This document shows, in pieces, positions 32,652 to 41,905 of a DNA stretch of 64,000 nucleotides. A program made the position numbers and the translations under genes. The stretch's first letter is position 1. Each line of letters begins with the position of its first letter. Under the pieces are notes generated by a model. The model did no database searches. It was not told where the DNA came from and saw only the letters and a list, made by a program, of their open reading frames with translations. Origin of the DNA: Bryobacterales bacterium (GTDB taxonomy: Bacteria; Acidobacteriota; Terriglobia; Bryobacterales; Bryobacteraceae); the NCBI GenBank assembly GCA_016716385.1, contig JADJWL010000027.1, positions 62,001-126,000 on the forward strand, read 5' to 3'.

Positions 32652-35310
32652 AGATCGGCATCGACCTCGGCACCACGAACTGCGCCCTCGCCTGGATCGA
32701 CCCGAAAGAAGGCGAAGACACGGACTTTCCGCCGATTCATACGCTCGGCGTCCCGCAACTGGTGGCCCCGGGACGCGTCGAGACGGGCAAGACCCTTCCC
32801 TCGTTCCTGCTCCTCGAAGGCGACCATCCGGTCGGCGCCTACGCGCGCGAACAGGGCGCGCTGGTTCCGACGCGGCTCGTGCACTCGGCCAAGAGCTGGC
32901 TCTCGAACGCCGGCGTCGACCGGACGGCGAAGATCCTGCCCTGGGACGCGCAGCAGGAAGGCCGTGTGTTTTCGCCCGTCGAAGTTTCGGCGCGATACCT
33001 TACGACGCTGCGCGAAGCCTGGGAACGGAAACTGAACGCCACGATGACGGAACACGACGTGGTGCTCACCGTGCCCGCGTCGTTCGACGAGGAAGCGCGC
33101 GAGTTGACTGTGGCCGCCGCCGCCGAGGCCGGGCTGCCGCAGTTGACACTGCTCGAAGAGCCGGCCGCGGCGTTCTACTCCTGGATCGCGAACAACCTCG
33201 CGCGCTCCCGCAAGCTGCTGTTCGACGGCCAGATCGTGCTGGTCTGCGACGTCGGCGGCGGCACCAGCGACTTCAGCCTGATCCGCGTGGCGCGCGACGG
33301 CGATCGCATCGAGTTCACCCGCACCGCGGTCGGCAAGCACCTGCTGCTTGGCGGCGATAACCTCGACCTCACGCTGGCCTGGCTGGTGGAAGCCAAGCTC
33401 GGAAAACCGCTTTCGATCCGCCAGCGCAGCGGCCTGCGCCGCCAGTGCTCAGCGGCGAAGGAACGCCTGCTCTGCGATCCGAACCTCAAGAGCGTCGAGA
33501 TCACGGTTACGGGCGGAGGCGGCTCGCTGGTCGGCGGAACGCTGCGCACCGAGATCCTGCGCGAAGAAGCGCTCGAACTCACGCTGGACGGTTTTCTCCC
33601 GCTCACCTCGCGCGGCGAGGCGCCCAAGGAAGAAAAGAAGAGCCTGTTCCGCGAACTCGGCCTGCCCTACGTCTCGGATCCGGCCGTGACCAAGCATCTC
33701 GGCGTATTTCTCGAAAGCGCCGCACAGGTCCCGGACGCAGTCTTGTTCAATGGCGGCTTCTTCATCCCGGACATCTGCCGGCAGCGCGTCGCGGACGCGA
33801 TCGCCCACTGGTACGGCAAGCGTCCCGAAGTGTTCGAGAACCGCGACCTCGATCTCGCGGTCGCCACCGGCGCCGCGTATTATTCCTACGTCCGCTCGAC
33901 GGGCAGCGGCGTCCTCGTCCGCGGCGGCCTGCCGCGAACGTACTATCTCGGCCTCGGCGAACCGGAGGCGGGCAAGGTGGCCACGGTCTGCCTGGTCCCG
34001 CGCGGCACCGAAGACGGCACCACGGTGGAACTCGATCACGAGGCGCTGCAACTGGTGGCCAACCGGCCCGTCGCCTTCCGGCTCTACAGCTCCCTCCTCG
34101 CACCGACGATCCGCTGGGCGATGTCGTCAAGTTCGACGCCGGCGACGAATCGATCCACCCGCACGCGCCGCTGCGCCGTGATCCGCTTCGGCAGGAAGAC
34201 CGGGAACGCTTCGTTCCGGTGAAGGTCGGCGCGCGGCTGACCGAGGTCGGCACGCTCGAAACCTGGTGCGAATCGAAGATCAGCGACAACCGCTGGCGGC
34301 TGCAATTCGAGCTGCGCAAGGCCGCGGCGGAATCGGCTGCGCCGCGCAAAGCTGCCGCCGTCATCAGCGAGGACGCGCTCACCGCGGCCTGCGATCTGGT
34401 GCGCGAGGTCTTCTCCCCGTCGGGACGCGCGCCGGTCGAACCCGAGGAATTGCCCGCCAGGCTCGAAAGCGTTCTTGGCCTGGGCCGCGGATCCTGGCCG
34501 CTCGAAACGATTCGCCGCCTGGCCGATGTCTTCCTGGACTGCGCGGACGGCCGCAAGAAGAACCCCGCATACTGCGTCCGCTGGCTGAACCTGTGCGGCT
34601 TCTGCCTGCGTCCCGGGCTCGGCTCCCCGGGCGATGACTACCGCATCGAACAGGCGCGGCGTGTCTGGTCCGCCGGACTTCCCTTCTCCAACCAGGTGCA
34701 ATGCGAGATCGAATGGTGGATCTTCTGGGGCCGCGTCTCCGGTGGCTTCAACCGGAATCAGCAGGCCGATCTCTACCAGCGGATCTCCGGACTCCTCTTC
34801 CCGCGCGGCGGCAAGAAGGCGCGCCTGAACTCGAGCCTGGCGCGCGAGCTCTGGCGCACGGCAGCGAGCCTCGAACTGCTGCCAAACCATACCAAGACCG
34901 AACTCGGCGATCAACTGGCGCGGCAGGTGAAAGCAGGAACGTTCCGGGATACCGAGTTGTGGTGTTTGTCCCGCCTGGGCGCGCGCGAATTGCTCTACGG
35001 CCCGGTCAACCAGATCGTGCCGCCGGCCACGGCGGCCCGCTGGGTCGAGACGCTGCTCGCCGTGCAGCCGTCCGAGAAAACCGCCACACTGGGAGACGCT
35101 CTCGCCGCCATGGCTCGCGCGACGGGCGATCCCACCCGCGACCTGGCGCCCGCATTGGTCGAGGCCGTGCGCCGGAAGTTCGAATCCCTGCCGCAGGCCG
35201 CGCGGCTGCTGGCTGCTCTCGACGGAGAGGACGGCCGCAGCGAGCAGGACCTCGGACGCATCTTCGGCGAGGAACTGCCCTCCGGTCTGGTCCTGCGCCA
35301 CGAAACGTGA
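32648..35310 (+). pseudogene. Atypical Hsp70 with C-terminal DUF3731-type domain, frameshifted
   Basis: Starts at ATG 32648, overlapping the upstream stop. The N-terminal frame holds IDLGTTNCALAWID, LVCDVGGGTSDFSLIRV and FNGGFFIPDICRQ: a complete Hsp70 ATPase. At about 34085-34110 coding shifts to another frame, which reads RTDDPLGDVVKFDAGDE and then a helical C-terminal extension (about 300 residues; VISEDALTAACDLVREVF, CEIEWWIFWGRVSGGFN, ELWCLSRLGARELLYGP) characteristic of the Hsp70/DUF3731 partner. Without the one-base break it would be about 887 residues. Left as is, translation stops at 34222 and the C-terminal domain is lost. Confidence 0.85.
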
Positions 35311-35311
35311 A

Positions 35312-36595
35312 CTACGGCTCCGCAGCCAGAGACACCCGGCGGATCTCACTGTCATTCCGCACCACCGCGTGCCGGTTCGCGTACGCCGGGTGCGACCAGT
35401 GCACGGCTTTGAACTCGCGCCGTCCACTGGCGCGCGAATCCGGCTCAATGAGCTTCGTGCGGCTGATCTCCTCGTAGCCGGCTGGCGACAGGCGGGCGAT
35501 GATCAGCTCGCCGCGGTCGTTTGAGATCCACACGCGGCTTCCCTGCTTCACCAGGAACGCCGACACGTTGCGCATGCGTTCCACCGTCGCTTCCTGCGAC
35601 TCCCACACGCGTTCCCCGTCGGACAGGCGCAGACAGCGCAACTGCCCGTAGCTGCAGAAGCCGTAGATATGGCCGCCGTCGATAATGGCCGACGCCATCA
35701 GCGCATGCAGCGTGTCGTTATTCTGTTCGCGGTCGGCGGTGCCGCGCCACAGCAGTTCGGCGTCGCGCTGGCCCAGTCGATAGAGCCGCGCGCCGTTAAA
35801 GAACGCCGAGACGAACAGGTGGGGCGCGGCGAACACGGGCGTGGCGATCGGCGTGTTCATGTGGATCTTGAACGGCTGCTCCCAGTACACCGCGCCGCGC
35901 TCCGGATCGAGCGAGGCCACGCCGCCCGCATGCCAGACAATCACTTGCCGCCGTCCCTCATGGGTGATGATGACCGGCTGCGAATAGCCTGGCTCCGAGC
36001 CCGCGGGCGACAGGGCGCGCCAGATCTCCCGGCCTGTATGTTTGTCGAAGGCCACGACCTTGGCGTCGGGTTTGCCGCTGACCACGGCAATCAGACGATC
36101 CCCGTCAACGACCGGCGCGTTCGACGTGCCCCAGATCGGGATGTCCGCGCCATAGTCCGACGGGAAGTGCTTGCGCCACACCACGGCGCCGTCCGCGACG
36201 CGCAGGCATGCCAGGTGCCCCGTGGCGCCCAGCACGTACACGCGATCTCCATCCACCGTCGGCGTCGCGCGCGGACCGGAAGGGTAATCGAGGCCGCGAT
36301 AGTCGGCCTCCCAGGACCGGTTCCACAGCAGCCGACCGGAGACTTCGTCGAAACACAGGGCCCGTTCCCGGCCGTCCTGCAAATCGGGAACGAACACGCG
36401 CCCAGCGGCCACCGCGGGACCCGCGTACCCGGAGCCGATCGCTGCCTTCCAGACAACCCGGAGTCCGGACGCGGGAAACCGCTCCAGCAGTCCGGTCTCG
36501 CTCCAGACGCCCACGCGCCCCTTCCCGCGCCACTCCGGCCAATCCTCAGCCGCGGCCGGAAGCGCCGCGAGCAGAACCGCTACCCAGAATCTCAC
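35312..36595 (-). CDS. Secreted PQQ-binding-like beta-propeller protein
   Basis: 427 residues with a signal peptide (VAVLLAALPAAAE). After DWPEWRGKGRVG come several eight-bladed propeller repeats of the outer-membrane assembly/PQQ type: GPAVAAGRVFVPDL, CFDEVSGRLLWNRSW, TPTVDGDRVYVLGATGHLACLRVADGAVVWRK, APVVDGDRLIAVVSG. The GxxxCLDxxTGxxxW pattern is typical of quinoprotein-like propellers, but no dehydrogenase calcium/quinone residues are evident, so it is more likely a binding or scaffold protein. Its end lies one base from the end of the convergent Hsp70 gene. Confidence 0.85.
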   Translation of the reverse strand: MRFWVAVLLAALPAAAEDWPEWRGKGRVGVWSETGLLERFPASGLRVVWKAAIGSGYAGPAVAAGRVFVPDLQDGRERALCFDEVSGRLLWNRSWEADYRGLDYPSGPRATPTVDGDRVYVLGATGHLACLRVADGAVVWRKHFPSDYGADIPIWGTSNAPVVDGDRLIAVVSGKPDAKVVAFDKHTGREIWRALSPAGSEPGYSQPVIITHEGRRQVIVWHAGGVASLDPERGAVYWEQPFKIHMNTPIATPVFAAPHLFVSAFFNGARLYRLGQRDAELLWRGTADREQNNDTLHALMASAIIDGGHIYGFCSYGQLRCLRLSDGERVWESQEATVERMRNVSAFLVKQGSRVWISNDRGELIIARLSPAGYEEISRTKLIEPDSRASGRREFKAVHWSHPAYANRHAVVRNDSEIRRVSLAAEP

Positions 36596-36666
36596 CGTTT
36601 CTGCCGCTCCTCCTCACTGATCCAGTGTGCACGCGAACACTGCCCACAGTCTAGTGCGCAACCCGG

Positions 36667-37575
36667 CTAGCGCGAGTAGTGCATCTTGTGCAGTTCGAGA
36701 TCGAGGATCCCTTTTTCAGCGACAGCGACAAAGAGACCGGCATAGCCAAGGGTTTCGCCGGCCGCGCGGAGGCACAGGCTCAGCAGCACCGCCGCCATGG
36801 TGCCCGCGGGTCCCCGCCGCACTCGGGCGCGCCATCCCGGCAGGAAACGTGGCAGAAGAACCGCGGGAACAAGGAAGGCGCCGCAGGCAAACACCAGCCT
36901 CTTCGGCCACGGCCACGTCCGCGACCGGTTGGCGGCGATAATCTGCCCTCCGAGGAAGCGGTTCCGCACCCAGGGCCAGAATTGCGTAGTGTTCTGGTGG
37001 CTGACACAGGTCGAGGGCAGAAATAGAGCGCGCTGCCCGGAGGCGCGCATGGCAACCGCCAGATCGTCACTCTGGGCGAGAGCGGCGGGCAACCGGTCGC
37101 CGAGAGCGAGCAGCATCTTGCGCCGGAACGTGGCGTTGTACACAGGAATGCCGGCGAGCGGCCCCTCCGGCAGTTCCTCCGCCCAGGCGCCGTAGTCGCA
37201 GAGGAATCCCGACCAGCTCAGCACACCGGTAGGATTGGCGTTGCGCAGCGCGGGCACGACAACGAACCACTGCGGATCGCTGAACGCAGCGACGGTGCGT
37301 TCCGCCAGATCAGGATCCGGAAACGAATGCGTTTCCCCGATGAAGACCAGCGGCGCCGCCGCGGCGCGCACGCCGGCGGCGCGCGCATCGGCCAGATCGT
37401 TCACGGGATGCGGAACGTGCCGGACATCGGTAAGGTCCGGCGGGCACCGGTCGGGGCTCACCACCACGATCTCTATGGCGTGCCTGAGCGTCTGCCGCCC
37501 GAGGCATTCGATCACACCCTGAATCGTGGCGAACGTGTCCGTCGCCAGGACGACCGACAGAGCGGGCCCACCCAT
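36667..37575 (-). CDS. Family 2-like glycosyltransferase with C-terminal membrane segments
   Basis: 302 residues. The N-terminus (LSVVLATDTFATIQGVIECLGRQT) is the GT-A Rossmann start, IEIVVVSPD and AAPLVFIGETHSFPDPDLAE continue the nucleotide-binding region, and the acceptor part reads YGAWAEELPEGPLAGIPVYNATFRRKML. Unlike typical members the DxD motif is not obvious; ETHSFPDPD is the nearest candidate. Residues about 225-285 are hydrophobic, one or two membrane helices, anchoring it at the inner membrane. It probably adds a sugar to a lipid-linked or surface glycan. Six bases separate it from the UPF0182 gene upstream in the operon. Confidence 0.72.
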   Translation of the reverse strand: MGGPALSVVLATDTFATIQGVIECLGRQTLRHAIEIVVVSPDRCPPDLTDVRHVPHPVNDLADARAAGVRAAAAPLVFIGETHSFPDPDLAERTVAAFSDPQWFVVVPALRNANPTGVLSWSGFLCDYGAWAEELPEGPLAGIPVYNATFRRKMLLALGDRLPAALAQSDDLAVAMRASGQRALFLPSTCVSHQNTTQFWPWVRNRFLGGQIIAANRSRTWPWPKRLVFACGAFLVPAVLLPRFLPGWRARVRRGPAGTMAAVLLSLCLRAAGETLGYAGLFVAVAEKGILDLELHKMHYSR

Positions 37576-37581
37576 AAACGG

Positions 37582-40323
37582 TCAGCGGTCGCGGAGCGCC
37601 GACTCGACTGCCTCCAACTCCCGGCCCGCTTCGGCCCACTTCCCTTCGGCGGACAACTCCCGGTAGCGTCGCATGTGGTTGCGGACGCGGTCGATGCGCT
37701 GGTCCGCCCGGGGAGGCGACGCGGCCGGAGCGGGCGTACCCGGCGTGTCCACCTGCGTAATCTCGACCCCTTCGCTATCCAATGGCATGACGACCCCTTC
37801 GTTCAGCGCCACCAGCGCCTGCTCGTAAGTGTCGGCATACACCATGGAATTGCCCTCCGCCAGGACGACCTTCTTCAACTGCGGCATCCGCGCTTCGGTC
37901 GACTGCAGGTAGATCGGCTGCACGTAGAGGAACGTGTCCTCAATGGGCAGAATCAGGGTCTGTCCCCGAATCACGCGCGAGCCCTGCTGGTTCCAAAGGT
38001 TCAGGTCTTTGGAGATCGTCGAATCCTGGTTGATCCGGGCGCTGATCTGCATCGGCCCGAAGATCAACTCCTGCTTGGACAATTCGAGCACGATGATCTC
38101 GCCCAGTTTGTCTCCGTCGCAACGCGCCAGCATGAGGCTGATCAGGTTGTCCTTGTTGCGGGGGGTGTAGGGCAACACCATCAGAAACTCTGGCTTCTCC
38201 TCGCCTGGCACGGTGGCGATGATGTAGACCGGGTTCACGCTGCGGGTCTGTCCCCCCTGATCGGCCGTCGACCGCGCGATGTCCCACACGTCTTCCTGGT
38301 TGTAGAACGCCTGCGCGTTGGTCATATGGAACGTGCGGTAAATCTCGGTCTGGACGCGGAACAGCGCTTCCGGATAGCGGGCGTGTTCCCGCAGGTCGGC
38401 AGGCATATCTGCTTCGTCCGAGAAAAGCTTCGGAAATAGCTTCGCCCAGGACAGAATGATCGGATCGGAGGTATCGAAGATGTAGATGTTGACGTTGCCT
38501 TCGTAGGCGTCGACTGTCGCCTTCACGGAGTTCCGGATGTAGTTGATCGGGCCGGTCGGCTGGAACCGGATTGTACGCGAGAATGGATGCGCATCCGAGG
38601 TTGTATAGCCGTCCAGAATCCAAACCAACCGCCCCGCTTCGGTGATAACCATGTACGGGTCTGGGTCCCACGTGATGAAATCGGCCAGGGCTTCCAGGCG
38701 CTTGCGGACGTCCCGCCGGATCATCATGCGGCTGTTCTCGGTGAACATGCTCGTCAGGACGATGTTGTAGTCGCCCTGGGTGATCGCCGCCGCCGCGCGC
38801 ATCGGCAGGGACGTCACTGGGAATCCCCCTTTGCCTTCGTAGCGGGAAAAGACATTGGCGTCGCCGGATGGATAGTTGAACTCCGGCTCGGAGGTATTGA
38901 CGAACACCGGTTCATGCACGACTTCGCCGTAGTAAATTTCCGGCCGGTTCAACTCGATTCCGGGCACGGAAACCGTGGGCGGCGCGTCTTTAATCAGAAG
39001 GACTGGCAGGCCGTCCCGCTCGATCTTGGCCACCTCGGCCAGCACCATTCCGTAGCCGTGGGTATAGATGAAGTGCGGGTTGATCCACCGCGAATACGCG
39101 TCGGGAAGCTGGCGGATGTCGAGTTCCCGGGGCGACAGCAGAAACTGGCGCAACTGCCCGTCGATCCGGTAGCGGTCGACGTCGCTATCGAAAAACGTGT
39201 AATACGGGCGCAGTGCCTGGATCTGCATCACCGTGTCGTGGAACGGCCGCCAGTCCCAGAGCCGCACATTGTCCAACAATTCGCGATTGTGTTCGATATT
39301 GATCCGCCGGCCGGGGCGCGGCTGGAATGTCATTTCCCGCACTTTTTCCGCGAGGCCGTACGCCTGCCGGGTGGCCTGGATGTGCTGCTCCACGTACGGC
39401 CGCTCGAGCGTAATCTCGTTCGGACGAACGTACAGCCGCGAAAAGGCGCTGGGCACGACAGCCGATAGAATCATCGCCGCCGGAACCAGCAGCGCTACCA
39501 TCCAGCGTCCCGCCAGCACGCCGATCGCGCCGAGCCCGGCCGCTACGACCAGCAGCCAGCGCATCGGCAGCGCGACCTTGGCATCGGCATAATCCATGCC
39601 AACCATGAAGCGGTGCTCGTTGAGCACCATTTCGTACCGGCCAAGGAAAAACCCGACCCCGATCGAGACCAGCAGCAGCGCCACCATCGCGCGCAGGAAC
39701 CGTGACTCCCAGGCGCCCTCAAGCCGCAGCATCCACGGCGTGAAGTCCGCCATGGCTTCCGGATCGAACAACCGGTGGCGGAGCTGCCAGCCCCGCGCCG
39801 TCAGCCAGTACACCAGCGAGCCCACCACCGCGAGCGCCACGAGGTATTGACGGAGCGTGCCGAAGAACGGCAGGTCGAAAAAGTAGAAGCTGAGCGGAAG
39901 TCCGAACGCGGGATCGACCCAGGCCGTGGCCGACTCCGGCAGGTTCCGCGATCCGAAGTACCTCAGGATCGCCCAGGTATCCACGCTGGCCAGGGTCAGC
40001 AGAATCCCCAACCCCAGCAGCACCAGAGTGCTGAGCTTGGCGTAGTCCGGATGATGCCGGAGCGAGATCCCGGCGAACTTCATCCCGCGCGCATGAGCCA
40101 TCCAGAGCGTGGCAAACGCAATCACGGCAGACAGTGTCATCGGCGCGATGTTGTACAAGAGCCTCGCCAGCCACGTTTCCACTTGTCCCAGTTCCTGCCA
40201 CCACTGGTATTCGATCACGTACGTACAAAGCCAGCGGAGCACGAAGATTCCGCCGATAAGCAAAATAACGATCGTGGCAGGGAGAGAGGGCCGAACTTCG
40301 GTGGGGGGCTCGTATCGGCTCAT
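37582..40323 (-). CDS. UPF0182 family membrane protein
   Basis: 913 residues. The first 330 residues contain about seven transmembrane helices (TIVILLIGGIFVLRWLC, TLVLLGLGILLTLASVDTWAIL, MVALLLVSIGVGFFLG, LLVVAAGLGAIGVLAG); the rest is a large extracytoplasmic part with the conserved UPF0182 blocks: NIEHNRELLDNVRLWDWRP, YSRWINPHFIYTHGYG, DPYMVITEAGRLVWILDGYTTS and IVLELSKQELIFGPMQI. The C-terminal part is Pro-rich with a final helix. Length and order match the family, which has no known function. Two exact copies of the GGGTCTGTCCC 11-mer lie inside it (37956 and 38244). Confidence 0.93.
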   Translation of the reverse strand: MSRYEPPTEVRPSLPATIVILLIGGIFVLRWLCTYVIEYQWWQELGQVETWLARLLYNIAPMTLSAVIAFATLWMAHARGMKFAGISLRHHPDYAKLSTLVLLGLGILLTLASVDTWAILRYFGSRNLPESATAWVDPAFGLPLSFYFFDLPFFGTLRQYLVALAVVGSLVYWLTARGWQLRHRLFDPEAMADFTPWMLRLEGAWESRFLRAMVALLLVSIGVGFFLGRYEMVLNEHRFMVGMDYADAKVALPMRWLLVVAAGLGAIGVLAGRWMVALLVPAAMILSAVVPSAFSRLYVRPNEITLERPYVEQHIQATRQAYGLAEKVREMTFQPRPGRRINIEHNRELLDNVRLWDWRPFHDTVMQIQALRPYYTFFDSDVDRYRIDGQLRQFLLSPRELDIRQLPDAYSRWINPHFIYTHGYGMVLAEVAKIERDGLPVLLIKDAPPTVSVPGIELNRPEIYYGEVVHEPVFVNTSEPEFNYPSGDANVFSRYEGKGGFPVTSLPMRAAAAITQGDYNIVLTSMFTENSRMMIRRDVRKRLEALADFITWDPDPYMVITEAGRLVWILDGYTTSDAHPFSRTIRFQPTGPINYIRNSVKATVDAYEGNVNIYIFDTSDPIILSWAKLFPKLFSDEADMPADLREHARYPEALFRVQTEIYRTFHMTNAQAFYNQEDVWDIARSTADQGGQTRSVNPVYIIATVPGEEKPEFLMVLPYTPRNKDNLISLMLARCDGDKLGEIIVLELSKQELIFGPMQISARINQDSTISKDLNLWNQQGSRVIRGQTLILPIEDTFLYVQPIYLQSTEARMPQLKKVVLAEGNSMVYADTYEQALVALNEGVVMPLDSEGVEITQVDTPGTPAPAASPPRADQRIDRVRNHMRRYRELSAEGKWAEAGRELEAVESALRDR
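37956..37966 (+). repeat. Dispersed 11-mer, copy 2 (inside UPF0182 gene)
   Basis: Exact GGGTCTGTCCC on the plus strand; on the gene's strand it encodes part of RGQTL. Confidence 0.6.
38244..38254 (+). repeat. Dispersed 11-mer, copy 3 (inside UPF0182 gene)
   Basis: Exact GGGTCTGTCCC on the plus strand, 288 bases from copy 2 and in the same reading phase; encodes part of GGQTR. Confidence 0.6.
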
Positions 40324-40370
40324 GCCCTGAAGTGTAGCAGATTGAGTAGTTTTTCCCTTGGAGTCACCTC

Positions 40371-40745
40371 ATGAAGACAGCCAGATCGATCCTTGTCGTG
40401 GACGACGATCCCGGAGTCCGTCTTGTTCTGGAAGGATTATTGGGTAGCGCAGGCTACCGGGTCCGGGCCGCCGCGGACGGCCGCGCCGCCCTGCAACTGT
40501 ACCGCCAGGCTCCGGCCGATCTCGTCCTGATGGACCTGATCATGCCGGAGCAGGAAGGGCTGGAAACCATCTCCCAACTCCGCCAGGAATTCCCCGAGGC
40601 GCGCATCGTGGCCATGTCCGGCGCCCACCCGGATCACTATCTACACGCCGCCGGGCTTCTTGGAGCTGACGCGACCCTCCACAAACCTTTTGGACCAAAG
40701 GAACCCCTCCGCACGATTGCGCGGGTTCTTGAGGAATTTCACTGA
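40371..40745 (+). CDS. Single-domain response regulator (receiver)
   Basis: 124 residues comprising only a CheY-like receiver. The acidic pocket is in ILVVDDDPG, the phosphoacceptor Asp55 in LVLMDLIMPE, the switch Ser in VAMSGAHPD and the invariant Lys in LHKPFGP. No output domain, so it must act by protein-protein contact. No histidine kinase is nearby. The next gene, 35 bases downstream on the same strand, encodes a PilZ-like protein, so the two are probably co-transcribed. Divergent from UPF0182. Confidence 0.93.
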   Translation: MKTARSILVVDDDPGVRLVLEGLLGSAGYRVRAAADGRAALQLYRQAPADLVLMDLIMPEQEGLETISQLRQEFPEARIVAMSGAHPDHYLHAAGLLGADATLHKPFGPKEPLRTIARVLEEFH

Positions 40746-40780
40746 GAGGAATCGCCGGCAAATCGCACTATAGAACTGAA

Positions 40781-41092
40781 GTGGTTGCCACGACTCCCTC
40801 TCACGATTGGCTCTGCCTCGACCAGGAGATCTCCATTGCTCTGCTCGATGACGAGTCCCGTCCCGTCCGCGGACGTCTGCGCGCGGTCAGCGCCTCCGGC
40901 GCGCGTCTCGATGTGAAGTGCCCCCTGGCACTCTCTCAACCTGTCCAGGTCCAGTGGGACCGCCTGGTCCTGCTGGGCCGTACGGCGTCCTGCGCCAAGT
41001 CCCGCCGTGGATATCGGGTCAACGTCGAGGTCCTCGGCGTTGCCAGTGAATCTCTGGACAGCCTCAAACAATGGAAAGGACTGTTCGGCTAG
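40781..41092 (+). CDS. PilZ-like domain protein with degenerate c-di-GMP motif
   Basis: 103 residues from GTG 40781. Beta-rich with the PilZ order: LCLDQEISIALLDDESRPVRGRLRAVSASGARLDVKCPLALSQPVQVQW. VSASGARLD resembles the D/NxSxxG loop but the first residue is missing, and no RxxxR precedes it, so c-di-GMP binding is uncertain. The C-terminus ends in a helix (SLDSLKQWKGLFG). It follows the receiver gene and may be its output partner. Confidence 0.7.
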   Translation: MVATTPSHDWLCLDQEISIALLDDESRPVRGRLRAVSASGARLDVKCPLALSQPVQVQWDRLVLLGRTASCAKSRRGYRVNVEVLGVASESLDSLKQWKGLFG

Positions 41093-41114
41093 CGAGCGGT
41101 TCCTCGAAACGGGG

Positions 41115-41801
41115 CTAGCGCAGCTTCAATGCTGCCTTGCCAGCGGGCCCTTCGTACAGCAGTTCCAGCGTACGGACGCTCTCCGTCTTGCCCCGGTATT
41201 GGAAGAAGAGCAGTCCGGCCTGAGGCAGAGCCCGGTCGCCCTCGGCGATCGCCGCTCTGCCCAGCCGCTGCTGCCATCCGCGCAGGACATCGACCGGCAC
41301 TTTCGGGGGAAGGGGCGGAGGCGCCCCCATCTCGCGGCCGCCGCCCCCGCCGCCCCCGCCGCCACCAGTGACACCACCCTTCGACTTCGGCTCCGCCGCC
41401 GCTTCTTCGGGCGAAACCCACTCCGGGTCCCGGATGTTCCTCGACACCAACACCCAGGGTTGGCTCGGCAGTTCGCCCTTCTTGCGGTTGACCCGGAGCG
41501 AGAAATCCGTCGCCGTTATCGTCAGGTGCGCCCCGGGAGGTCCGAAGATCGCAACCTCCACCGCCACGTGATCCTCGGAGCTAAGCAGTTCCCCGGCGTT
41601 GGGAATGGCGTGGCCTGTGAAATCGGCCGCGATGGTGAACTGGCCCACCTGCGCCGCCGCCTGGTAGTCGACCGGCGCCGCCCTCGCGGGCAAACCGTGG
41701 ATCTCCGCCGCTCCCTGCGGCGGCTGCGCCCACAGAATGGCGCTCCCGGCTAACGCGAGGAGCGTCTGGATTGCGGAAGTGAACAATCGTGAACAACGCA
41801 T
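41115..41801 (-). CDS. Secreted protein with a poly-glycine tract
   Basis: 228 residues from ATG 41801 with a signal peptide (LLALAGSAILWAQ). The first part (VGQFTIAADFTGHAIPNAGELLSSEDHVAVEVAIFG, LTITATDFSLRVNRKKGELPSQPWVLVSRNIRDPEW) is beta-rich and resembles a family of acidobacterial secreted proteins. In the middle lies an uninterrupted run of ten glycines from a CCG/CCC repeat on the plus strand (about 41337-41368), followed by a proline run. The C-terminus (LLFFQYRGKTESVRTLELLYEGPAGKAALKL) is beta-rich again. No enzymatic motif. Function unknown. Confidence 0.7.
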   Translation of the reverse strand: MRCSRLFTSAIQTLLALAGSAILWAQPPQGAAEIHGLPARAAPVDYQAAAQVGQFTIAADFTGHAIPNAGELLSSEDHVAVEVAIFGPPGAHLTITATDFSLRVNRKKGELPSQPWVLVSRNIRDPEWVSPEEAAAEPKSKGGVTGGGGGGGGGGREMGAPPPLPPKVPVDVLRGWQQRLGRAAIAEGDRALPQAGLLFFQYRGKTESVRTLELLYEGPAGKAALKLR

Positions 41802-41905
41802 GCCTGTAGACAACGTACCAAATCGCGGACCGCGGTAGCTGCGAGGCACTCACTTCGAGTATGTTGGTCTGCTGCGCGTTTTGCGCCCGAAGGAGACTCA
41901 ATCGC

